This document shows positions 37,505 through 51,230 of a stretch of DNA of 64,000 nucleotides, in pieces. A program made the position numbers and the translations under genes. This stretch comes from Viscum album (lineage: Eukaryota > Streptophyta > Magnoliopsida > Santalales > Viscaceae): positions 227,717,591 through 227,781,590 of the forward strand of contig OY728143.1 of assembly GCA_963277665.1 (NCBI GenBank), in the 5' to 3' direction. Positions within the stretch are counted from its first letter, which is position 1; every line of letters starts with the position of its first letter. The notes beneath the pieces are model-generated. The model was not told the origin of the DNA, ran no database searches, and saw nothing but the letters and a program-made list of their open reading frames with translations.

Positions 37505-39954
37505 TGTAATTCCAGACTATGGTGACACCCAACAGTTCCCTAATATGGTCATTACATGACCTCATGTTTGGCTCCGAATTCATTATAGGTTGTGTAATAA
37601 CATCGAGGTTAAATTAATTAATTCAAAGGGGGAATATAATGTCATTTATTTGAGTAAAACACCAAAAGAAAGCATTAAACAAACATATAAGCATATAGAA
37701 GTAGAAAATTACTCATTCCACAAAATAACCATATATGAAAAACAATATTCATCTAAAATGGAAAAGATGATATGCCAATATAAATGTGAATAGACTATAA
37801 TGACCCAAAGGTAAATACACTAAAACTCCCCAAGGAGGTTCTAAACCAAGTATGTTCGCCTAATCCAAGTTCTTTCCTGAATCAGCAATCCATCCTAGGG
37901 CCTTTTCACATATCTTTTCCTATAACAATATAACCTATTTAGGCACCATTTAGGTAGCCCGAGTTTGGTGTCAGTACAACATTGTAGCCATGACCATTGG
38001 TGTCTAAAATAAGTCTAGTCAAAGGGTATTTTATGTAGTTCAATAAGAAATATATACAATGCATAAATAGTTAGTTATTATATTATTATTTATTCTTATC
38101 AGAATACATTAACTCTAAGGATTCTCAAGGATATCTATACCTCAATACTAACTTCATCTGAAACCTTATCTTGAAGCATTTTCTATGTAATATCATATCA
38201 TTATATCTGTTTCAACTTTCTCTGGAGCTCGAAGTATTCAATGTTTCTATGATATCTTAGTGCGAGATTCAACTCATGTTATATATGGAATTATTATCGT
38301 GTGAGGCTGTAACATTGAGTTTCATTATTCCCATTCTATAATTTTTAAATTATATTCCAAATTACCAAATATACCAATATCCCTAACATAAGTAATATGA
38401 CCATGTTACCATGCTTACTCTTTAACATAATTTCCATGTTTTGATTCGCTTTACTCATAAGTAAGATAACCATGTTACCATGTTTACTTCTAAATTTAAA
38501 ATGACCATGTTCTCATTAATATTACTCAGAAGTAAAATGACCATGTAACCATTTATACTTCTATATTTAGAATTACAATGTTTCTATTCTTTTAGATATA
38601 AATAATTCATAAATAAATATCATCGTTAATTCTATTACTAATACAACAAATTAGATAAATAAATCAAATTTATTAGATAAATCGACAATTAAATATATTC
38701 ATTAAACCCATTAAATAACTAATAAATTAATTAATCCATATCTCAATACATATTGCATAAATAATTTTTTAGAGTTAATTATATCATACTAAATCTCAAT
38801 GTTCCATAATAAATCCCCTAATTAATTATCTATATCAAAACAATGAAGGCACATAATTAATCCACAGTTAATAATCTAAATTAGAGAAAACAACATCTCA
38901 TAATTAATACCATGAATAATTATCTAGATTAAAACCCATATCTCTTACAATAAATTTCCTGAAATTTATTATCTAATAGGGTATCACTAGCCTAATTATT
39001 AATTCATCTATGAATTATTTAAATCAATAATGATATGATAAATCAATTAGTCCACCTAATTAACCCAGTTTAAGATAAAAACATTATAAATGATGCTAGA
39101 AATTATAAAAAATTTCATATAAATCTGAAATCCATGACAATAGGAACTATATTTTAGACCACGTACCTCAATTTCTTGATGGATTTCCAATTAATGAAAA
39201 TCCCACAAATTCGATCAACACAAAGATGTAGACATTAATTACCGATCTAAATCCAAAAACATAACCTAGATATCAAGATTGATTAAATCTAGATCTAGAT
39301 ATAAAATCATATATGTAGAGGTCAAAAAATAGTTTTAGATATAAAGAAATAGAGAATATGATCAATTCAAAGATCCAGTGAAGAGAGTGGAATGAATGAA
39401 AAACACATAAGGATAAGATCTATTTATCATGAGAGGAGTGGATCATCAAATATGAAATCGAATCTTAAAGAATGGATGTCAGATCAAATTGTAACCCCTC
39501 AAGAAAGCCTTTTAATTTCACTATATCATTAATTCCCTAGTGTAAGTTGAATATTATGTGTTTCACGGGTTTAGGGTATTTTAAAATAAATTTCTAGGTA
39601 ATTAAAAAACCACACAAATTTTTTTGGTAGGGCCCCATTATTAGTCACATCATGCACCAATAGTGTAAACGTCATTGTCTGGGGTCACAACGTTACCTGG
39701 GTTTTGGAACACATTTTTTAAAACCATCTCATAGTCATGAAAACCTCTCTCTCGAGGTTCACACAATTAGCTGGTCTAGGCACACATTTTACCCTAACCG
39801 TGCCCCAATCATGCACATACACGTTTTATCAATCATTCCTAAAGAATCCCTAAAAAAAATCCATGTAATAACTCTAAACAATGGTACTAAAATAAGAATG
39901 AAAAGTACCTATATTCAATACAGAGATAACTATAGAAACGTTTGAGATCATACA
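37505..39954 (-). mobile_element. Element 4: 5' LTR (2.45 kb)
   Basis: Pairs with 29747-32178. It starts TGTAATTCCAGACTATGGTG on the plus strand and ends GATCATACA. Shared blocks include AACTCCCC-AGGAGGTTC near 37823 and the TGCACCA repeat region near 39630-39825. A 67-residue frame at 37590-37793 is chance. The length agrees with the partner to within 20 bases. Confidence 0.88.
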
Positions 39955-39959
39955 CCTAC
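39955..39959. repeat. Element 4: right target site duplication CCTAC
   Basis: Identical to 29742-29746 and directly next to the LTR end CATACA. Confidence 0.85.
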
Positions 39960-42900
39960 TACGTATTCCATATTTCAAGAAACTATCCTATTATGGGGAA
40001 AGGCATGAAAAAAAATGTAAATTGTTTTGTCTTACATGAAAAATCAATTTATTGAGGGGTTATTCAATTATAAACCCAACCAAGAAATTTTTAAGTACAT
40101 TACATTCGCCCTAATGAAAATTCAACATAAAATACATAATAAAATATTCCATTAAATTTCAATATTGGTTGAAAAAAATATATAATTTAAATATTTTCTC
40201 CATGTTAATAAAAGTAGTAACATTATAATAACACATATGACGAAAGAATGTGGATGGATAAAGATTATAATTATTGTATGTATTGTAACAATCATATTCC
40301 ATATATTAACAATTTTCCTCATGTTAATAAAATATCATAAATTATTGGTGAAAATCATTATATATTAATTATGTAAAATTTTATATTCCCATAGTATAGA
40401 AAAATTAGTATAAAAATATGTCAGTAATGGAATAAAATGATCATAATCTATATGGATAATGAAGGTTGATAACTTCGATTGAAAGTATCCAATGAAGTGA
40501 GAAATAATGTTTAAATTGTTTTTGTGGAATGGATTTATGTCTCAAAAAATGAACAATATAATATCACATAACACAATCAAATAATATAATATTACCAATA
40601 TGAATAAAATAAACTGAATTAATTATCATAAATTAATGAATAAAAATTAATTTACCGGAAATACTCAATACTAGGGGAGAAAAAATCACATTGAACATGA
40701 ATAAGGGATATTGATTCGGATATTAAATCCCATGGAATAATATTTTAATAATAGAAATATATCCTTCTAAATTGAATACTCCATATTAAGTAAATATGGT
40801 GCATAAAATATATTATGTTTTAAAGAATCATAATTGAGACCATGAAAACCTTTACCGCTTGAAAAAAACTTTAATAAAATGATTATAATAGAGTGATGTA
40901 AATTGAACATAAAATAAAATTATTAAAACATAATTCATGATATTATATCTCAAAAAAAAGTATATGCACAACATAAAAGAGTACAAGTTCATAAATAAAA
41001 TACTTCTATCAAGGAAGGGAAATTGAGATGAAAACCTTTACCACTTATCAATATTTCCAATAGAATGTTTTATCCACTTATATCAGAATAATTGAAATTT
41101 AAATAACATAATTTAGAACATTAGACAAATCAATTTTCCTATATAATACTCATAATTAGTCTGTCTCTATATAACTATTTTATGATTTTCTTCATCAGTT
41201 GATTGTATTCTTGATAGTTTATAATAGTTTAATAACAGTACTGTTTGTGTTCATTATTCATTTTTACCACATATAAATCAATATGTTTAATATTAGGGAG
41301 GATTAATAATTATTTACAATGTTTTATATTTTGTTCATTAGTGTTTTAATCAACATCTTTGAAGACAAAATTGATTACATGCATGTTTTTGTCATTATTG
41401 AAGCTCAACATGTGATTTATTAATGAAAGAAATAAATATTGATTTATCATATAAAGAATAAAAAATATCCTCAATTTACCCATATACAACGTGTTATACT
41501 AATATTTATGAAAACATATTAATTCATGATGAAAATCCATAGTATTATTCAGGAAAAAGGTTAAACTGGCCAAAACATGAATATATCCAGATTTAATGAG
41601 TGATTATGTGGTTCCTTTTTTGCTAATATAATTATACAATGAGAATAAAGATATCATTCAGTGATTATTAGTTGGATTATTCATAATTACAAGGAATTTG
41701 AGTTATAATTAATTTTTGTTAATGGAATATGTGATTTGATTAAAATATTATCACATTATCTTGATTATTTCAGACAATTACACTAACAATGATTGTTTAT
41801 TAGTCATATAATTAATAGGTTAAAAAAATTTCCACACATTAACCTTAATTCTATCATAAAAAATATTTATCCTTTAATACCATTGTTATATCGATAATTG
41901 TAGGTGGTTGATGGAAAATGAAATGCATTATATCATGGAGGTGGGGTGTGTTCAATGAATGAACTACTAATTTTTTTTTAATAGATGGGGTGTATGAATA
42001 AAGAATGAAAATAAATTTAAAATAGTTACATTAATTAATATAAATGAATCTTTTATCATTATATTAGTTAATCAAGGATAAATTTTGAAGAAGATAAGTA
42101 AGAATAAAAAAAGTATTCAAGATTTTTCACGTATATGATATTGATTTTCCAAGGATGTTTCCTTAAATTTGAATAGATTATGATATCTATTAGTGAATAT
42201 TGAATTTTTTTGGAATATGGTTTCTTAGAGTAAAATTGAAGTGTTTATATGAAATATTTTATTGGTTGGTTAGTCTTGAATTGGAAAATATTTTACCCTT
42301 TTATATGTGAAGGGACAAGTGCTTTTGTGAGTAACCATTACATTTTTAATAATATATTGTTATTATTCCATTTCAAAATTCCAATATATGTAAACAAAAC
42401 GTGAGGTTAAAAGGAGACTTGGTCAAAACACACATAAAATAATCCTTCACAAGACAACATTGAGTGATTTATAGATTTTAAAAAAAAATTATATTTAACC
42501 TAATTTTATTTATTGTTAATTACATTATAAATATAGTAATTATGTTTTATAAAAAATATTATAACTGATCTTTTTATCTAATTTTATAATTATAAATTTA
42601 AATTTTTAAATAATTTTATCAAATAAAATTTCTAATGGTATGAAAAGATAGTTTGAAATAAAATATACAAAAATACATAAAAATATTTTGTTGAGAAATA
42701 ATGTGAAAATGATTTATATATATAATGTATAAAATCTATTGGGTAAATATTTTAATTTTATAAATTACAATATTATACATATAAATGTTTTTTATTTTTC
42801 ATCCATGTGAAGACAAAGTGGAAACCACCTAAAATTATATGATTCCATGAAAAGTCAGAAAATAGTATTAATATTAATGTAATATTTTTATTAGTTTTAT

Positions 42901-44341
42901 AAATATATAGAGTATGTTTAATAAGTGAAAATAATTTTTACAAATATATGATTCTTCACCCAACTTAATATCTGATTAATTCAGTACTTTTTTTATAACT
43001 TCTATGTTATTTGTAGTCTTCAATAAAATCTTTGAAATTATAATTTTTATTAATCCCTCATTTTTCTAATAATAATAACCCTTTTTATAAAATGTTCAAA
43101 AATATATACTACATAAAATTATGTTTTAAGAATTAGAAAATTATGTTAAATTTATTAATTTCATATTTCACAACCTAAATATTTGATTTTTTTTAATAAA
43201 ATCCTAAAATATAATAAAGAATATAAGTTATTGGAGAATGACATTTGAAAATATAAACAATTAATTTTCTTATTACCAACTAAATTTTTGTGAAAATATT
43301 ACCAATATTGAACCTACTTTATCATTATCTATTTTATGTTTATTGAAATGAAATTTCATATTACTTAAAATATAATTTTTAGAAACTAATTTTCTATGTA
43401 ATAAATTATATTAATAGATATTTTAGGCAAAATAAATGAATTTTATTCATAATGAATATTATTTACATTATTTTATATATACTCAATAATGTGGTTATTC
43501 CTAATAATTCCTACTAATTCATTGTCGATGGTCACATAGTAGTACATAAAATACTATATTGTGTTTCGGTTTATGTTCAGTGTTTGATGTGGTGCATGCG
43601 ATAAAAACATTGACATATTTAAGGGTAATAAAATATTAAAATACTTATTTATTAAATTATCACTCCATAATTAAATTTTATTCTTATATTTTTTCTCAAA
43701 ATTTCATATTAATTACTATAGGGAATTCATAATTAACCATATGCCTCTAGAAGATCCTAGTTTTTATATGTGTAATGATATATATCTATTAGAAAATAAT
43801 TATAATACTTTACAAAGAGAGTTAATCCATTCCTAATATAAAACAGAGTTATTTTAAGTAATGTAGAAATTGGTAACAATGTAATAAGTTCCCAGAAACC
43901 ATAAAAAGGAGTTATATAATAATCATAAAACTATTTCTTTTATCTATATTTCATTATGTAGTTTTTGTTGAAAATTACATATCATTGGAAACTAGAAAAT
44001 ACAGAGTTAAAAAATATCATATTCCGTAGTTTAAATTTGTAGGACTTTCCTTGTTTACATGGTTATTGGGGATTATCTCTAATGTTGGACCTTGTACTAG
44101 AACATTGACTATCAAAATTACTAAATCTCTTGTCATTATAGCCATGTATTTTAACGTATTCTCAATTTTATTTACAATTTTTCGTTTTATGGTGTTCATA
44201 TATGAACACAAAAATATTAACCATGCTTTAAAAAGCATCCCCTATGTCACTATAGCCACGTATTTAATTATACTGATCATACACTCAAAATAACTTGCCT
44301 TTCCCAGAACCTATTTGAATCTTCAAGAAATTAATCCTAAA
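39960..44341. other. AT-rich spacer with faint minus-strand LTR similarity
   Basis: No coding sequence. The segment at 41905-41995 (CATGGAGGTGGGGTGTG ... CAATGAATGAACTAC ... AGATGGGGTGTATGAA) resembles the 17985-18055 block of the element 5 LTR in the same orientation. Part of this stretch is therefore probably an old minus-strand LTR, which element 4 may have entered. The edges cannot be placed. Two overlapping opposite frames at 44017-44293 (73 and 80 residues) have no recognisable content. Confidence 0.35.
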
Positions 44342-47300
44342 TGTATAAGGCCCTTGACTAAACCATTAAATAATATTGTGATTAGTCATGAATTTTTTTC
44401 CTTCACATTGATGACCTTTTCATGTTTAAGGTTTTATAAAATTAAGTTATCCTTAATATATAAGATCCCATAATCATATAGGAGGATACTATTAAAATAG
44501 TATCCATTTTTTTACCAAAGGAAACCCTCTTAAAAATAAAACAAGATTTAGTTTCTAGATAAAAATCCTAATCACTTATTCCATTATCTTACTCGTCTTT
44601 AAACCATATGAAAACAGTTTAAAAAAATGGTAACCGAAAAAAAATATCATTATGGGAATGAGAATAAGGAATGAAAAATGTTAGACCATAAATAATAAAC
44701 CCATGATACCATAATTTTCAACCATTAATCATAATGTATTTAACATTCCTCATAAAATAATAATATTCATTAAAAAATTCTGAGAAATCATAAATCATAA
44801 TCATAACATGTTCCATCCATATCATACTTACATTCTAGCTTTCACAACTATATAAGGAGTAACCTTCATGGTTAAATTTGTAATACCTGTCATAGTATAT
44901 TCAGTAAATATCATAGGAGAAACCCAACCATTTTATACTATATCATAACCCAATTCACTAGAGATCTATGATGTTCTCGACCAACCTCAGTTTATCAGTG
45001 AACCATCCATATACATAAGCAATTCTGAAGAACCAAAACATGTGTACAATAAATAAGTCATGCATAATAGAAAAATAATCATTCCACATTGCCATATGAA
45101 GATATCATTTCAACATATTGAGAGAATAAATCTTTTATCCAAACCATTTTCAATATAAAATTACAATAAATGGGAATATTTTATTATTTTTCATTTAAAA
45201 ACATTATGGAATATAGAAGAATCCAATTATCAAATAATAGTTTCGACAATAAAGAAGTTAGTGTTACTTTATATGTTAAAAAACATTCCTTCGGTTGTTT
45301 TATATTGAAATTAAAACACTCATTATAAAATATTTAAACTAAAAAAACATCTAATTAAATTCAATATATAAATAAAAGATTATATATTAAAATTTCATCT
45401 CAAAATTAAGATTCGAACGACATAATCATGAAGTATAAATCTAACGTAAATAATGGAAATTGGGTTAAAAAATTACCTTATCTCAAGTTTGACATATCTC
45501 ATACATTCTTTATCTTCCAAAATAATAAAAATAGGAGAAATTATAATTTATTTAGAGTCATATTCATGATTTTATACATTTTATATCATTTATGTTCATG
45601 TTAAAAAAATTAAAAAATATTTAAGTTCATGTTGGACATTTTTTCGATATTCACTACTCGAGTCGAAAATGAACTTTTTATGATGTCAATATTCCATGAG
45701 CTCATAAATACATTATCTATAAAATATAAAATATTATTTTATTATTTTATATAATTATTATATATGTTTTTTAAATAATCATTGAATACAAACTAATAAC
45801 ACTGTTTATGGAGATTGTAGGCCGTATGTAAGCATGCATGTTATTTTTATTTTTTCTGTCGTATTGAAAGAGTGAAATTAAATGAAATTTACATAATTAT
45901 AAAAACATATATAATATTATTATAGTGTAATTAATATTCCATTTATATCATATATGTTTAATAAAACAATCATTCATACCTTCCATGTGATGTGGGAATG
46001 AATCATATCATTTTGAGGAGGCGGTAGTCCCCACATCCCCTAATGAATTTATCATATTACAATAATATGGAAAGAATGAAGGTACGTGTAATATATAATT
46101 TATTTATTATTAATTAGGTTATTATATATTTATTTATATATTTTATAACCATAAAATATTTTTAATACCATCCATGAAGGTGGTAAAGGAAAAGGATCAA
46201 AAACCTTATTTATAGAGGCGATTAATCTACATTCCTTGGGCCATAATTTTATTCTTTTGAATAAGAGAATGTTAGTAAAGAAATGGATATGAGATATTCC
46301 ATTAGAAACATAAAAAAGTATTATATAAATTATTATGTATTTATCATTCATGGATGGGTGAAAGTAGTGATGATTTATTAGGAAAAGAAAAGAAATTAAG
46401 AGAGGTACTTTAAGAAAATGACCTCTTGAATATCTTCTTCTTAAAAGACCCTTAAAGACATTGGATTTAGTCACTTGGTGATACTAGTAGCTCTTGGACG
46501 TGGGGATGTTGAGTTGGAGTGGTTTTGGTAGGTTGTTGAGTAGCTAATAGGATTTTTGGGTCGGAATAGGGTGATGGAGAGTCAGTATTTTTACTTTAGG
46601 AGATGTGGGTTAAATTGATTATTTTATTGATAATTTTATATTGAAGAACAACCATATAGTGGTGGAATTAACATACCTAACTTTTTATTGTACATAATGT
46701 TTTATAGACTGGTTATGTTTGATCCATACCTCAAATAACCATTAATTGTTTTTTGTTTTTTGGAATGTTATATTTTTGACTCCTAACATTAACTGTGGCA
46801 CAAATTTCACTTTTAGTATGGTAAATATTTTTTTTAACATAGAAATATTTTTAAAAATAAAAATTAAATTCAACATTGAACATAATTTTTAAGTAATGAT
46901 TCAAAATATTTAATTAATTTTTTAAAATTAAGTTAACAAAAATAGGAATTTTTATATAAAATAAATTCTTTAAAAAAAAGTGAAAAATGGTTTTTAAAGT
47001 GAATCATTAAAACAGTTGAAAAAATGTTATATATATTTTCAACATAAAATTGATACCAATGAGAAAAATTGGATTATATGTTAAAAATATAGTATCATTA
47101 AACTTTAAAAAAATTAAATGGAAAATATAACTGTATAAATAAATTAGAAGAAAAAGCATTTCTGTATAAAAATGGAGTATTTTTAAATATAAAAATATAA
47201 ATGATATTAGAAAAATTGAAAAAAAATATCCAAAATAAGTGTTTATGTACCACTTCCAATGTATAATATTATTTTTCCAAGTTGAACTGATAATGTTGTC

Positions 47301-47712
47301 AAATAACATGACTTAAAAGTAGTTCTCCATTAAAAGGTTGTAAACCGAATTTTTAAATATATTAGGTCCTTTATGCATAAAATTGTTTTTATTCTCATTT
47401 TAATACCATAAAATGTATTGGAAGAGATTAAAAAAATTAATAAAATGTGTAACCATAATATAGTTAGTTATGTTCATTCCAACCAATATAATGTCTATGC
47501 ATTAACTTCTATTTAAAATAATAAAATCAATAATTTATTATTTTTCAATATAACGTAATTTTGTGTTAATTATATGATATCAGAGAAACACATTATTGTG
47601 TGTCAAGTAAGATATTTTTAATATAATCCTAGTTAAGGTAAAACTAATTTCTAATTTATAAATTTTAATTTATATGAAAATTTCTTATTTTATAATTTCC
47701 TAGGATGTTACA
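44342..47712 (-). mobile_element. Element 2: 3' LTR (3.37 kb)
   Basis: On the minus strand it begins TGTAACATCC after a polypurine tract at 47713, the same start as element 1. The left edge is taken at TGTATAAGGCCC (44342), which corresponds to the CTTATA end of the element 1 LTR. Conserved blocks run in order on the complementary strand, including GGAGTAACC near 44870, a CATAGTATATTCAG segment near 44890, and GAGGCGGTAGTCCCCAC at 46018. Frames of 114 and 100 residues (46130-46474, 47007-47309) fall in this LTR and have no domain, so I do not call them genes. Confidence 0.8.
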
Positions 47713-47729
47713 TCCTTCTCCCCTTTTGG
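47713..47729 (-). other. Element 2: polypurine tract
   Basis: The minus strand reads CCAAAAGGGGAGAAGGA directly before TGTAACATCC. Leading pyrimidines aside, it is an uninterrupted purine run. Confidence 0.85.
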
Positions 47730-47739
47730 AAATTATGTC

Positions 47740-48240
47740 CACCAAATTTTTATTGTAATATAAAATATTCTGGGGTATTTATCCTTCATAGAATTTTTAT
47801 ATTCCCATGATTCTTCTTCATCCATATGTTTTTTTCTACAAAATCATATCCTAATGAATCAACTTATTCTACAACACTACCTCTCTATAGTTAAAAATAT
47901 GGACGGTTTGTTTCTCATAAGATATATTCTCTTCCAACTGAACTTCATGTGGACTCAAAAAACGAGATGAATCCAAAATATACATTCATGGCATTAAAAC
48001 ATTAATATAATTGTGTGCGTGGGATAAACTAGGGGATAAATCTACTCGGTGGGAAATTGATCCAAATTTCATTCGGATTTTATAAGGTCCAAGTAAAAGT
48101 GAAATCGATTTCTCTTTGTTACAAAAACACATTACACTTTTCAATAGAGAAACATTGTGAAAGACATAATCAACTATCTCAAAAGAAAACACCCTTCCTC
48201 ATGTTATGTATATAAAATTTCTACTTACTCTGACCAATTC
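47740..48240 (-). pseudogene. pol: Element 2: integrase tail with chromodomain
   Basis: A 68-residue frame (48192 to 47986) holds FEIVDYVFHNVS, LLGPYKIRMKFGSISHRV and LSPSLSHAHNYINVL. These line up with the VGDHVFLKVS, GTYEILKRVGSVSYRV and LPPSLSQVHNVLHVL blocks of element 1. The chromodomain follows as ENISYEKQTVHIFNYREVV and then breaks into stops. This shows that elements 1 and 2 belong to one family, and that element 2 is the older copy. Confidence 0.8.
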
Positions 48241-48249
48241 TCATATTCA

Positions 48250-49370
48250 TCTGATTCAACTAAACTATTTCATTGATTTCTTATAGTAATTCCGGTCCCA
48301 TCAACTTTTTTTCACCTACTATATCATAAAAGATAGAGTTGGACACCAAATTCCATATAACTACTCAAATGGATCCATCTGTATACTGTAATGATCACTG
48401 TTATTATAAGAAAGCAATACCAAAGAAAGATTTTTGTCCCAAATTCCTTGGAAATCTGTTGAATATATTCGTAGCATATCTTCCAATGACTGAATTGTTC
48501 TTTCTGACTACCCATATAATTGAGGATGAAAAGCAGTAATGAAGTTTAATTCAGTACACAACGACTTCTAATGACCATTCCCAATTTTAGAAGTGATCCT
48601 CGTATCAGAATTAGATACAATGGAGTGATTTAGTCCATGTATTCTAACTGTATCATTAAAATAATATCGGGAATGTTAATCTAGAGAAAATGTATATTGA
48701 AAAGGCATAAAATGGATAGATTTAGTGAATCAATAAAAAGTAACCTAGATCAAATTTTTACCTCAAGAAGTATGTTGTAATCCCACTATGAAATCCATAG
48801 ATAGATTCTCCCATTCCCACTATATTACTAGAAATGGTTAAAGAATCCCCTTTAGAAACTGTCTTCTTCTTTAGCTTTCTGACAAGTGAAACACTTCATA
48901 GTAAATTAAGAAATACCTCTTTTCATTCCACCCAACCATAAATATACTAGAATGTCTATGTACATATTTATACTAGAAGGATGAACTAGAAATAGAGAAC
49001 TAAATGTTTCACATAACAACTATTTCTTCTACTGCGAATCACAAAGAATACAAAACCTATTCCCAAATCTCAAAACACAATATTTATCAATATTAAATTC
49101 AGGATACTTCCACATCTAAACCAATTCAACATTTTTCATCAACTAACCATATTCCTTTTATGTTTTCTTAGTTTTTTCAAATAGAGATGATTTCACAGAA
49201 AACTAAAATAAAATAGAGTAATTTGTAACACCAACAACTACCATTCCTAATTTTATCAAATCATAAACCAAATTTATATATTCCAAATATAACATGGTTA
49301 ATGTAGCATTACTTTTCAGTCATAAAGAATCATCCACTTTATTTCCTTTTCCAAGGTGGTATTAAATCAC
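48250..49370 (-). pseudogene. pol: Element 2: integrase
   Basis: On the minus strand near 48480-48530 the block SERTIQSLEDML carries the catalytic Glu. SYNNSDHYSIQMDPFE and LYGIWCPT follow, equivalent to blocks of element 1 at 3690-3780. Upstream the core and zinc domains are barely traceable through many stops. A plus-strand frame at 48339-48539 is the antisense of this part. Confidence 0.65.
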
Positions 49371-49379
49371 GAAATTATA

Positions 49380-49720
49380 AAATTTGAATAGTTCCAAGGA
49401 TCTTTATTGTCTCATGTTCAATTTTTTTATAGTTAATATATAGTTAAAAAAATTTGGTTAGTATATATTACATAATTTAGTACATATAGATGATTCCTCA
49501 AAAATCATAATGAAAAAAATAGCAGCAAATTCCAAATCACGACTAGGGTAATTTTACTCATGAGCTTTCAACTAAGGTAATGATTAAGAAATTACTTGAT
49601 CATTATACATTAAGACACAACCATTTCCTTTTAATGAAGCCACACTATAGATAACAAATTCATCATTTTTGGATGTCAATGCCAAATCTATAGAATTCAC
49701 CAAATTTTTTTCGATTAAAA
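49380..49720 (-). pseudogene. pol: Element 2: RNase H
   Basis: The minus strand reads DEFVIYSVASLKGNGCVLMYNDQVIS, then a stop and NYPSRDLEFAA. It matches [25 protein letters not shown] and [10 protein letters not shown] of element 1. The first catalytic Asp (in YNDAS) is Val here. The Glu in DLEFAA is kept. Confidence 0.7.
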
Positions 49721-49799
49721 AAAATAATCATAACATTCATTAATCCAGATGATCATGACTCCCTTTTGAGTTAACAAAATCATTGGTATAAATAACCAT

Positions 49800-50640
49800 G
49801 ACAGCGTTTCAAAAATCCTCTAGTAATAACATGATAAACAATGAAGAATAAAAATATCGGTTATATTTTATGGTCTTGTCCATTCTTTAACAATTATAGT
49901 TTTAGAAGGATTAAAATTTAGTCCATATTTAGAAACAATTTGATCAAGGAATAATATTAGTTGAAATCAAAACTTAGACCTTTGAATTTCGCATATAGTT
50001 TATTTTCTTTTATGATTTGAAAAATAACCATTAAATGAATTTGATACTCATATTTTCATTTAGAATATGAAAAAATGTGATCATTAAATAGAACTACAAA
50101 AATATACTTGAACTCATATAATATTCTCTTAATATTATCCCTGAATACAATAGGATTATCAGTTAACCCAAAAAACATAACAAAAATTTCATAATTTCCA
50201 TATCTATTAAAAACATGGTCTTAAAAATGACTACTTCCTTTACATTCAATTGATGGTACCCCGACCTCATGTCAACCATTAAAAAATATTTTTCTCCCTG
50301 TAGATGATCAATCAAATAACAAATATGAATAAAATGATACATGTTCTTAATAGATATGTTATGATAGGATATATAATCAATGAAATCTCTCATTTATCTA
50401 TCTTTATTTTTAACAAACAAGATATGTGCACCCCATGGTGATGTGCTGGGTTGAATGAAACATTTATCAAATAAATCATGCAACTATTTCTTGAACTGAA
50501 AAAGATAAATTTGATCTAATAGATAATGTGGTTTTGAAATTGGTTTAGCATTAGGAACAAATTCAATAGTAAATTAAACATGGCAATTAGGTATAATATC
50601 GGGAAACTCATCAGAAAAAACATCAAGATACTCATTTAAC
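49800..50640 (-). pseudogene. pol: Element 2: reverse transcriptase
   Basis: A 76-residue frame (50393 to 50163) carries MRDFIDYISYHNISIKN, HLQGEKYFLMVDMRSGYHQL and VKEVVIFKTMFL, the fingers/palm portion of Ty3/gypsy RT (equivalent to RxCIDYRELN to MIDLRSGYHQL). The SGYHQL block with the first catalytic Asp (VDMRSGYHQ) is intact. The FxDD region downstream is too decayed to read with confidence. Confidence 0.75.
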
Positions 50641-50899
50641 ACTAGAACATCATTAATCTGAATAGTTATTTTTTTCAAATATATGTTCAACATTTAATAG
50701 AATTTAATATTTTAATTGTTTATCAACATCCTAATATGTGATAAATTTTAATGGTTTGTTATTCTAAAAAAACTGAAATTCATTCTGAAAGGAAACCTCT
50801 TTATACCTACAGTCAATTTTAACATGGTACAAAAAAGGGTATACATAACCAAAATAATAACAAACTCTGATAGATAAAAAATTGGATGGTTTTTTGGTA

Positions 50900-51230
50900 T
50901 ACTCATTCCACAGACAAATACGTGGAGATTCTTAATATTTATTTTTTCCTTTATCATTTTTTATTTATGTTTTAACCATAAGTTTAGGATACATTACATG
51001 AGGTTGAATTTCCAATTTACCATAAAAATTCCCATAAATGAAAGAATGTGTAGACCATGAATAAAATAACACATTGGAAAAATTTATGTAAAAAAACAAT
51101 AAACCTAATGCCATTTCTTTTGATATAAAAACTTCTACTAATGTAGTTTCAATGGATTTCACCGCATCATTCTTCTTATAGTCTGCTTTCTTCCCTTCAT
51201 TCATTTTTTTCATTGGACACTAATTTATAA
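50900..51230 (-). pseudogene. Element 2: aspartic protease remnant
   Basis: In a 82-residue frame (51213 to 50965) the segment SNVLFYSWSTHSFIYG corresponds to the protease active site (pattern LFDSGSTHSFI). The catalytic Asp is Tyr (codon TAT, 51061-51063) and the following Gly is Trp. Protease activity would be lost from these changes alone. Element 3 shows the same Asp-to-Tyr change at its own active site. Confidence 0.65.

Noticed and set aside
44017..44293. Overlapping frames of 73 and 80 residues on opposite strands
   Set aside because: They are mutual antisense openings with no domain and no match in the neighbouring elements.
46130..46474. 114-residue open frame, minus strand
   Set aside because: It lies wholly inside the 3' LTR of element 2, has no recognisable domain and is not kept in the other LTRs.
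47007..47309. 100-residue open frame, minus strand, rich in hydrophobic residues
   Set aside because: AT-rich LTR sequence gives Phe/Ile/Leu/Tyr-rich frames by chance. It is inside the element 2 LTR next to the polypurine tract.
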